From the NCBI GenBank assembly GCA_033558025.1, contig JAUCEF010000003.1:3002001-3066000 (forward strand): 64,000 nt of DNA. Reading direction: 5' to 3'. This DNA comes from Phytophthora sp. 'mugwort'. Taxonomy: Eukaryota; Oomycota; Peronosporomycetes; Peronosporales; Peronosporaceae. The notes beneath the pieces are model-generated. The model saw only the letters and a program-made list of their open reading frames with translations. It was not told where the DNA came from and did no database searches. Below are positions 55,645-64,000 of the stretch, in pieces (the first letter of the stretch is position 1; each line of letters begins with the position of its first letter). The position numbers and the translations under genes were made by a program.

Positions 55645-55980
55645 TCATGAGATTAGATCAAGCATTACCAGTACTTGCATATTTTTCCTATTTCTGATAT
55701 TTAATGGACGAGTAGGTGCTGGGTCCCCGACATAATAATCCGAACGAGGTTTTAACCCAATTTTAGTATCAACAATCGGATTCAGGCGAAATGGGATAGC
55801 AGCACGTTCGCTCGACAACTGACTGTAATAATCCGTTAGGATTCTTTTGGCGTCGGTGTTGGGCAACGTTGGTTCCATATCTCCATCGGCATCGCTCATT
55901 ACTCTATGTCGGGCTTCCCCCTCACCTGGTGTGAAATCCTTCGCTACCTTTTTCTCATCCTGTTTGCCGATTAGTACCAA
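55645..55980 (-). pseudogene. Unidentified ORF of the Polinton-like element
   Basis: A 111-codon reading with an acidic N-terminal half (DADGDMEPTLPNTDAKRIL) and a block SERAAIPFRLNPIVDTKIGL, KPRSDYYVGDP. No known domain is recognised. It may be the N-terminal part of the gene that follows at 54697-55500. Confidence 0.35.
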
Positions 55981-56096
55981 GTCAAGTCCTCGGCGTTTGC
56001 CATATCAACAAACGATTGGAAAGTGAATGCCCAATTAACTCTCCTAGTGATAACAGGCTTCGTACGATTACTATGCTGACCAATACACTAATCGAA

Positions 56097-57112
56097 TTAC
56101 CATCGATCCATATATATCCATCTATATTTTATTTGCCCCAACTTGGAATAATATTCTTTCTCAACCCCTAGCTTCAAGCATTTCTTTATTGCTGCAAATG
56201 ATCCAGAGTAGTTGATCTTGCTGTCGGGCTGGTCAGACGTTGTGGACGTTGACTTATTGAATAGAAAGCTATCATCAAATCCTTGCTTCGTGCGATCTGC
56301 ATCATCCCTTTTCGAACCATTGAATCGGTTTCGCTTCGACCCAATAAGTTGACATACCTGGTAGGGGGTGGGCTTATCTTCTTTCCCCATTTCGCGGCGT
56401 ACCTCCTTTTCAGTTAGGTATGCGAGGAAGCGAACATATATAGTCAAAACTTCTCTGATATGATCGTACGTCTCAGACCAATCGATAATCGGTGCTAACG
56501 ATACTCTATTTAGCTTAATGCTATATGTCTTCGCATCTTTTCCAATGTAATATTCCGATAGCTGACGACCGTCGGAAGCAAGAGGGGGAATACGTAAGTC
56601 TGCAAGAATCGGATAAACCTCAAATATTTGAGCAACTGCTGTCTTAGATTGCTCTTGATCATCATCTCCTTCATTGAATAAATCTTTTCTGCCCCGTCTT
56701 CCGCTACTTCATCTGTATTCCAATATCAGTAGTCTTAGGGCGAATCTGAACTTTTTTATTAGTCGTACGCATTCTGTTTGTGTTTTCACCATCAGTTGAA
56801 ACAGGGCGAGGTTCAGTGTCCGTTTCAACAGTTGATAATTTTGGTTTGTCTGGGAGGATTCATCACTCACCGTTTTTTTAAGGACTCAGACGACTCGATT
56901 GTCGAGTCTGTCTGAGTTAATTCAGTTGGTTTCTTCGCTACAGTAGTTATGCCATTCGAGATATCAGTATCCCATGACGCATATTCATACATCTCCCGCT
57001 TGACTTTGGCTTGCCGAACACGACGTTGAGCTTTCTCAAGAAGCTCCTGTCGCTTCTGCTCTCTCTGAGCGAGGGATGTGGAATTGGGGTACATTATGAG
57101 TCTATATATCAT
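56097..57112 (-). pseudogene. Unidentified gene(s) of the Polinton-like element
   Basis: 57112-56867 encodes a basic helix (AQREQKRQELLEKAQRRVRQ) and a Ser/Thr tail. Further down, readable after frame changes, are FEVYPILADLRIPPLASDGR, YYIGKDAKTYSIKLNRVSL and the open piece 56447-56097 (YVRFLAYLTEKEVRREMG, KCLKLGVEKEYYSKLGQ). It could be one protein of about 330 residues or two. No domain recognised. Confidence 0.4.
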
Positions 57113-57482
57113 TTTTAATCATATAAATGAGTGGATAAATACTCTCACCAGTAGCTCGGCATAACCGAATCGTGGTGAAACGATGCGTTCGAATTGCATA
57201 TATGATTTCGCTCATTTAGTAGATTGAAATAGCGATCCTTGATGCAATGAAATGGGACGCCAAAGATGATTTCTAATTCTCTTTGGTAATTACGATTGAC
57301 AACTGTTTACGAAAGTTTGCTGTTGCATCAAGATCAACAACTCGTTTTTAGTGCGGCTCACTTCCTGATTGATCCATAGCTTTCGACGAAGCTTAGCAAG
57401 CTCACATTCCTTTTTTAAACAATTCATACACATATTTTGGGTTGGTTTCTATATATCAAGTCAGATATAAAAATTGGATGTT

Positions 57483-58272
57483 TCATTTGTTATGGCGGAC
57501 TAAATCAACACTGGAGCCGCTATGCGAGCTCTTTGAATTCCAGTACTCAGTCTCAAGGGTAGATCGCTTGTTTTTGTTGATCAATCGGAGATTATCTTGT
57601 GGTTCCCAGGATAGATCGTCATATCCAATCCATTTGACAAGATATTTGTATTTACCTGATTGCTGTTTCTTATGGTCCATATACCTTCTCAACATCGAAT
57701 ATTTGTTTATTCGTAATCTTTGCATTCGTTATCGCGTCATTAACCAATTTGATATAATTTGGTGCCTGGTAGAGTGTATGTCCATTCTTAGATCTAATTC
57801 GAACTTGATAGCCTTCGATGCCAACGATTTCATATATAGCCTTGCTACATCTCGCCGATTCCTTTTCAAATTGCGTCTTCTTCAAACGATATAACACAGA
57901 AGCTCTAATTTTAAGCCGATTCTCGAGCTTATCCATAGCGTTGTTGTAATGATCTAATTTAGATTTAATAACCTGTCCAGATTCTTCATTCGGTGTCATT
58001 TTGATAGAAGTGGGCTTAGTATTGTTATAGTTGTCGTCAAAAATGCTAAATCTGCCTTCCCACCATTGGGATTGCTTGAAGCAATCTTAAAATCATTAAA
58101 TCGAGTTGCTATGCCGTTGTAGCGTTGGATATCAGTCTGCGTAGCATACCACTCCTTAACATCCTTCAGACGAATAGATTTCTCAATTTTTTAGCCTTCT
58201 GATACAGGGCATTGCTGCCGATATACCCTGTTTTAGGATCATGATAAAGCTTCAGTAGTAGCTCGTCCATGG
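57483..58272 (-). pseudogene. Polinton-like integrase with chromodomain, catalytic core apparently missing
   Basis: From the start at 58272: MDELLLKLYHDPKTGYIGS, then, after a frameshift in an A-run, IRLKDVKEWYATQTDIQRY (typical N-terminal region of Polinton/retroviral-type integrases). About 35 codons later comes NTKPTSIKMTPNE, which normally stands at the very end of the catalytic core. The tail then runs RLKKTQFEKESARCSKAIYE, GYQVRIRSKNGHTLYQAP and a chromodomain KYKYLVKWIGYDDLSWEPQD. The roughly 100-130 residues holding the D,D,E triad are not there, so an internal deletion is likely. Confidence 0.7.
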
Positions 58273-58274
58273 TC

Positions 58275-58640
58275 TATATTAGAAACAAAAGAATTATGCA
58301 AAGGGTTCCCCTAAATACCATCATCTAAAACCTTACGCGTGTCGTACCAATAGTTAGGTGCAGTCTTTGTTTGACTGTATATGTAATAATTGATTTAGTC
58401 TCTTTACTAATACGGAAAAACCCTTGTTAGTTCCTGTGAGAGTTACTACGATCGCGAACAACAGAGTCAAGTTCTCAGGCGATAGTAAATCGTTTTTTTT
58501 GTTCTTTTGTGAATACCCATTCCGGACAGCTTCAAATATTCGAATTCCCATTAAAACAAGTCTTTCATCTTTCTTGACCTTGTGTTCTTCATCTGGGATA
58601 TAGCAAATGTAATTCTTGCTGGATAGTTCTACTATCGCAT
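58275..58640. other. Spacer between polymerase and integrase genes
   Basis: A 65-codon minus-strand reading (58354-58551) with a hydrophobic middle (LTLLFAIVVTLTG) may be a remnant; nothing else is seen. Confidence 0.3.
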
Positions 58641-58643
58641 CAC

Positions 58644-61600
58644 CTAGCCACTGTTCTTTGAAGAGGTCAGGGATGAATGTATCATAAATGGAAAAAACAA
58701 TTCCCTGTTATAGTCACGCGGAAACCATACATACTTGTGTCGCTTGAAGTGGTCTTGAAGCTCAGGCTTGACACACTCGCGGAAAGGATTATCACGGCTG
58801 AAAGCGACATACGCTGAGTCAGTGTCCATCTCCTGATATTGAAAATCGCTGCGATCGAAGTAGAATTCGATGCAATCGTAGTAGAATTGGAGCATTCGGA
58901 GCTTAGCAAGCTGATAGATGACAATCGATAGATGAATCGGATTCTTACTCTTGATGAGACGCTTCTTCATGGTAATCTCACATGAACCATTTAGCTCCTC
59001 CAACGAATGAAACGTGAAGTGTTCGATCTTTTTCTCAATAGCTGTATCTTCTGACTCCTATTTAACCATCTTATGCTTGCTCATATCCATACCGGAACGA
59101 CCAAACGCAGAGTTGCCAACGAGCTTCATCACCATTCCAACCATTTTCTTGTTCTCATCGGTATTACCGTCGCGTCGTGCTTGAAATACCTCTTCCATAA
59201 ATGGCTTGAATGCTTTGTGAGCACTCGCCTTGATGTTAAGATGTAGGTCTTCGTAATCTCCATTTCGTGAGATAGGTACCATTTGAGTAGAGGTGCATAA
59301 ATGAGTATTTTCTCACCGAAATAGCTACCAATGAGCTTGCGAGCGGGCTTGGCACCATTTTTACCGCGTGTCCGGTTGTACGCATACATATGTGAGCCAA
59401 TGACTTCTCATCAGTGCAATTAATTTCAATGCTTTTGAAAATAGGAGTCATTTCGCTGAAGTACTCTTTCAAGTGGTCTGGAATTGAACTGTCGCATTCG
59501 AGAAAACCAAAGATCTTGTCATCGACTATGTCATCAATGATACCATTATATGATTCAATTGTAGTCAAACGACCGCAAGGCATATCATTACCCAGAGCCC
59601 AGAGATAGAGCATTAGCGTCAAACCCAATGACTTTTTCACAAGCTTGTCGCCATGAATAAGAGTTTCATTGTGTTTGGTGTCACGGTTAAATAGTCGACG
59701 GCCCGCCGGCATTATGGTCATTCATTCTAAATTAGATATCTTTCGCCGCTAAATCAATTGAATATACTAACTGAGCGGAGTTGAAATAATAAATTTTCTT
59801 TTCCGAAATCTACCGACGGACATATCGTTACAAGCCACATTACACTCGATGCAGCTAATCATAATGTTGCCATCGATATGACCTTTGGTGTTATTAATTC
59901 TATCAGCTGACGCGGTTTCAGTAGTTAGAGGACAATAGCATAAAGCGCAGAGATACTTTTGCCTATCTAATAAATGTATTTAGATGACCAATCGTTATAT
60001 CATATTGACGTTTGGCTTCAGCGTCTTGAGCATTGTACCCCATCATCCGTTTCTCAGGAAATTCAAATCCTGGAACAGCTATTCTCTGTTGCTTCCTGAG
60101 GTTTTTGTGGCATGTCTGATACATAACCTCTTCCGAAAGACCAGGTGGAGAAACTCCATCAGTCAACATATCGAGATCAAAGCTTTTGAATAATTCTCGC
60201 TGATATTGGATAGCTTTGATGAATGGCACAACATCCAGGTTGCTACCAGATCAGCAGATCCTTGATACTCTTCATGTCATAGTACTCCCAAACGAACTTG
60301 ACGCGTTCATAGTCTTCATTAGTAGCGATTGTCCCGCGAAGATCGCTATTGAAAGCCTTCTTAGGGGGATTTTAGTCTCGTTGAGTACATCAAATAAAGT
60401 TATGTACTCATAAGGGAATATCCCCTTAGCGAGGCCACAAGTGCATTTAATCTTATCATCACACTTGCACCCACCGAGGTAAGTAGTGAGATGATTTTCC
60501 AGAGATGTACTTTGTGGGACATAATTTATAATATCAAGTATCTTGAAGTCGTCAGTTGCGATGCACGTATAACTGGGATTTCTGATAACGGATTTGATGT
60601 TGTCGGTCCCGATTACTGAGAAGAGATCTTTCTTAATAAGATTGATGTCATAGCTTCCAGAGTTGAATCCAAGAACAGATACTTGATCAAGGATACGTTT
60701 GATTTTATTATATAATCCATTATCTCTGATATCAAAGTTCTGGATATTAGCATGCGCATCGTAGAATGATTGGGACTCTCCTTCCTTGATTTCATCATCG
60801 CTAGATAAGAGTGTGCCCTTCTCCTCCTCACGCATTACAATGTTTCTGAGTAAGATCTCATACTTCGACACATTGTATCGTTGAATGATCTTAGCTGTGT
60901 TGTTAATATACTCCAACATATCCTTTAGCAATGCACGCGGATTTATATTAATGAAACATTCAACACGATTAGTTAAGCTATCTGATATGGAAACGCTAAC
61001 GGGGATGTGCTCATTTACATAGGCAGTACTTTCTCCGAGGCTAATCTCTGTTGGCTTGAGGATGAGTTCGAAATCATAGACAATGAAATGATCGAGGTAG
61101 TGATCCACATGCTTTGACGAGTATCGTTGAAGCAACTTCTTAATCATATTCTCAGGAGGAATGTAGATGCTTGGTAGCTTTGGGAACGACTCAATAGTGA
61201 CTTAATCGCATCTGTTCTTAGAGTGGTTTCGTAACTTTTCACTCGTCTTGAAGACCATATCACATTTCTGACACTGATACTTGTTCTGAAACATTTCCAA
61301 GTCCTGATGTAGAGAGCATGATTCTCACATGATGGGATGTTGATTCGGTCATATCTCTTTTCTGAAGAGCGAATGCACTCAACATTTCCGTTTTCCACAT
61401 CCTTCGTATATACGTTGATACTGAGCTGGAAGCATTCCTCGAGCTCATCGAATTGCCAAATGTTAATTGGCTTGAAGTTGCGAAAGAGACTTTGCGTGTA
61501 GCTAATACCCTTGTATGAACAATACCGCTTGAAGGTATCCTTTACAAGGGATTGAATCTTGCGAGGATCTTTACCGCGATTGGAATGAAAAGCAATGCAA

Positions 61601-62279
61601 TGGAAAACGCATTTATTGTTGATCTTCGGAAGGTTGATAGCATGCTTGTTATTGAGTATGACTTTAGGGATAACAGCTCCGCTATCACCGAGAGCGTGGT
61701 TGCGGAAGTAGATGAATAGCTTGAACCCAATGATACCCAGGATTTGTATCCAGATGAGGGGTACGGGAGCTTGTTTGCTAACTCCATTGCTCTAATAGGA
61801 GTTATTCGCCTTCTTTCGGATATCACTATTAGTATATATCGCAATTGGAGAGTCGAAGACCATTGTGTTGCCAACATTTGAATACCAATAACGAACATCC
61901 CTTTCATCGGCAATATTGATTAAGTTGTATCCAAGCGCAATGTTTACCTTATGAGCTTTCCCCCGACTTTCGAGTACAAGTTCCAGCTTGTTATAAAACG
62001 CTCCTGCTGGGATATTATCATAGAGATGAGTATCTATGTGGTTGCCTTTATAGAATCGATACTTCGGTCAGCCTTATAATCGGGTGAAAGATGCTTGTTG
62101 AGATCTTCAATCGATTTCTTATACTGCTTGGCAATTAGTTTCTTATTTCTTGGAAAATATGGGTTTCCAATATAAACCATCTTATCTGTGCGTCCTCGCA
62201 CCTTCACTCGATAGTTTTTTTTTCATTTAACGTATGGAATATCTAATCGTCTAAGTCCTTCGACTTCGTACGGCAACAT
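58644..62279 (-). pseudogene. Protein-primed family B DNA polymerase (PolB2), Polinton type, many frameshifts
   Basis: Start about 62279. The N-terminal region has VYIGNPYFPRNKKLIAKQY, KCVFHCIAFHSN and PINIWQFDELEECFQLSINV, then a C-x2-C...H...C zinc-finger-like region (61147-61400). The exonuclease follows in 61147-60272: VYDFELIL (Exo I) and LGFNSGSYDINLIK (Exo II). LTDGVSPPGLSEEVMY (60229-59963) follows. Polymerase motifs: GFDANAL / LYLWALGNDMPCG split by a one-base deletion near 59610 (motif A), VMKLVGNSAFGRSG (motif B, 59058-59282), MDTDSAYVAFS (motif C, 58644-59003). Protein-primed PolB of this layout replicates Polintons and related plasmids or viruses. About 1,200 codons in total, as expected, but broken in ten or so places. 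Confidence 0.82.
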
Positions 62280-62538
62280 GATTGCTATATATCGATGGGT
62301 ATATTGCGGATGGTAGAAAAGTCTTTATATTAGTTAGACTTCGCAAAAGATAGAACTTTATATATATTCTTGAAAATACAAAACAAAATGATTTGAATGA
62401 ATTCAATTCTGTTTTCTTGTTTGCTTTGAGTAGTTTGCGCTTCTCCCTACGTCGAGTATTAATCTGTTCTCTATGGGCTGTATCGTACGCGTTTTGCACA
62501 GCGATACGTGTTTCTCTCGTCTTAAGATAATACCGCAT
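62251..62538 (-). other. Small basic ORF beside the polymerase start
   Basis: A 95-codon reading with a very basic first half (INTRRREKRKLLKANKKTE), like a small DNA-binding protein, and an unlikely hydrophobic tail. It overlaps the proposed polymerase start in another frame. Probably a remnant. Confidence 0.3.
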
Positions 62539-62639
62539 CTAGTTCGCTTGGGAAGCGTTCCTTCTTAGCTTGATACTTTTCAGGTGAATTACGTCATTGT
62601 TATTTATATATTATAGAGGACTTTGTATCAGGATTAATG

Positions 62640-62918
62640 TTTATTTATTGCTGATGTCCACATTTGGGACACCGATACCTATATTTGGCTTGTCTTAAAA
62701 GCAACAGCTTATACCTGAATAACACCAAATACTTCAACATATTCAGTTTCCTTGACGAGCCCGACGCCACACCCACAAGACTCTAACGTGTTTTTGACGA
62801 TACCATACTCGAGCCGTTTCTGAAACCATGGTTGTTTCATCAGCCACTTACAGTAGGATCGATCTTTAAGCATTGCCTTGCGTGTTGAATGCTTTGAGTT
62901 GAAACCTAACTTATTCAT
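62640..62918 (-). pseudogene. Small protein like the C-terminal part of exonuclease X (DUF3820-like)
   Basis: The start at 62918 gives LGFNSKHSTRKAMLKDRSYC then KWLMKQPWFQKRLE. This is the pattern of the short domain found at the end of exodeoxyribonuclease-X-like proteins and in stand-alone small proteins of large DNA viruses (F-G-K-x-K-G-K ... D-x-x-Y-C-x-W-L-x-x-Q-x-W-F). The 69-codon ORF stops at 62709; just beyond, in another frame, RYRCPKCGHQQ adds a possible zinc-binding end. Function unknown; probably nucleic-acid related. Confidence 0.45.
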
Positions 62919-63169
62919 TGTTATGGTTATTATGCCTTATATTTATCTATCAGGATGGACGTCTTTATATTTTTGATCCTGATATTTGGATAACTTCATA
63001 TAGGTAAAACATTGTATCTTATATTCACTAATTTATGCTTCTTTACATATTTCGCTATCGAGAAATTCTGAAACTAAACATATTTCCTTTTACATATCTG
63101 CTATCGTGATTTTGATACATTCAGAAGGAATAATGAAAAACTAGCCCCGATTGTGTACTGTGAGCCACT

Positions 63170-64000
63170 ACTCATGTCTGACTTCTTCCGAGCGTTTAAC
63201 AAGATTCTCGGCCAGCGACAGAGGGCGACGATGGCGTATCTACCGCAAGCAAAAACAACAGCGGAAAACGGATGGTACAGACTATAACTCGAGCTTTGAA
63301 GATATATGTTCAAGATCTGAACCAGCAGGATTGGGATGAGTACGCGGAGCGACTGACGTTTGCGATTAACACGGCCCAATATCGAGTGCGAGGGGATACA
63401 CAATTCTATCTAATACACGGATGGGACCCCAGATCGATACCTTGGGCAGTACTCGCACCCGCTTTCGAGATCCTAAGAGATTGGAGGTATCAGATCCAGC
63501 GTTACTACACAACGGCAAGGGAACAAGTCAATGTCAAGCAGAAGGAGACGATCTCAGATCAAGCCGATCGACATAATGAAGAGGCCAATCCGCATCAGAT
63601 CGAAGCCGGATCACAAGTTTGGATGTATCTGGATCGCGTGAAGGAAGGATACGCGCGTAAGCTAGCACATCTGTGGCATGGTCCTTTCCGAGTTGTAAAG
63701 AAGATCAACGAATACTCATTGCGCCTCGAGATCGCCGGAATGGAGTATCGGCTCTTCCCGATTGTACATGTGCCCAAGTTGAAGTTGGTCAAGGAATTCC
63801 CAGATCGGCCACAGATCGAGTTGACTGTACCAGTCTCGGATCGACTGGGTTTTGACGAAAATCTGCTGCCCGAGGATAGCTGGACATCGGATCTAGGAGC
63901 AGACGAATACGAAGTGGAGAAGATCACTGATCTCAGGACAGGCAGAAGAACTCGGTATGGACGGATCTATCGGGATTTTCTGGTACATTGGAAGGGATAT
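63170..64000 (+). pseudogene. 3' part of a second Gypsy chromovirus integrase, GATC-rich, cut by the window edge
   Basis: Starting abruptly near 63170 with MSDFFRAFNKILGQRQRATM, the reading enters the end of the integrase core (AYLPQA..TTAE), shifts by two bases at an A-run near 63257, and then stays open to the window end: RMVQTITRALKIYVQDLNQQ, DEYAERLTFAINTAQ, LAHLWHGPFRVVKKINEYSL, FPIVHVPKLKLVKEF, and the beginning of a chromodomain (YGRIYRDFLVHWKGY). It is a different family from the nested chromovirus at 43-47 kb. GATC occurs about 19 times in 700 bp. Its 5' part is missing at the junction with the AT-rich Polinton-like block. Confidence 0.78.

Larger units (their letters stand above)
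54697..62918 (-). mobile_element. Polinton/Maverick-like element, minus strand, limits uncertain
   Basis: A block of about 8.2 kb with distinctly AT-rich sequence has all its coding remains on the minus strand. From 5' to 3' of the element: an exonuclease-X-C-like small gene, a protein-primed family B DNA polymerase, an integrase with chromodomain, and unassigned genes. Self-encoded PolB plus retroviral-type integrase is the defining pair of Polintons/Mavericks, which are known in Phytophthora genomes. I find no capsid, packaging ATPase or protease gene and no terminal inverted repeats. Almost every gene has frameshifts, so this is a fossil. A PolB fragment of a related copy is at 15064-15310. 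Confidence 0.7.

Noticed and set aside
1..64000. CRISPR array, rRNA genes or bacterial operon structure
   Set aside because: No regularly spaced direct repeats with unique spacers, no rRNA signature, and genes carry eukaryotic introns and families.

Overview
The window looks like a chromosomal piece of an oomycete of the Phytophthora/downy mildew group. The evidence is a bZIP protein with Cys in place of the invariant basic-region Asn (an oomycete hallmark), short GT-AG introns, an HRDxSxEN kinase, compact host genes near 50% GC, and heavy loading with Gypsy, piggyBac, hAT, Tc1/mariner, Merlin and Polinton-type elements. The species is not named. A flagellar CFAP47-like gene at the left edge is broken by many frameshifts, which would fit a lineage that has lost motile zoospores (inference).

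Layout. 0.1-6.0 kb: CFAP47-like pseudogene (+). 6.0-11.6 kb: bZIP cluster with one intact gene (-), one truncated copy and one copy broken at homopolymers, around a broken Uma2-like nuclease gene. A conserved 19-21 bp element lies about 90-115 bp upstream of both bZIP starts, and a third copy at 12.0 kb has no gene. 13.0-14.7 kb: intact tRNA m5U methyltransferase (-). 15.0-19.2 kb: graveyard holding a relic of a Polinton-type polymerase, a duplicated fragment of the methyltransferase gene, and a decayed hAT transposase. 19.2-23 kb: mostly unassigned. 23.0-25.4 kb: a decayed 2OG-oxygenase-like gene split by a 1,542-bp solo LTR with GTTG target duplications; the LTR is extraordinarily rich in GATC. 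25.4-25.7 kb: 20-bp minisatellite. 26.2-28.1 kb: complete but dead Tc1/mariner-type element. 28.4-29.9 kb: Merlin element with two introns.

31.5-42.6 kb is the best preserved host region: a protein kinase followed by a tandem family of large multi-pass membrane proteins (three intact genes and one relic). Two of the genes share a last intron that the third lacks.

42.6-50.4 kb is a piggyBac element delimited by TTAA and matching terminal repeats, into which a chromodomain Gypsy (chromovirus) has inserted; both are decayed. 50.4-54.7 kb has no recognisable gene. 54.7-62.9 kb is an AT-rich Polinton/Maverick-like element on the minus strand: protein-primed family B DNA polymerase, chromodomain integrase that appears to lack its catalytic core, a small exonuclease-X-C-terminus-like gene, and several unknown genes. 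63.2-64.0 kb is the 3' part of another GATC-rich chromovirus integrase, running off the window.

Functionally the window holds a few independent housekeeping or regulatory genes separated by nested mobile elements. Most transposon ORFs are broken, so the transposons look like fossils. All calls rest on reading the sequence and its translations; no database search was run.
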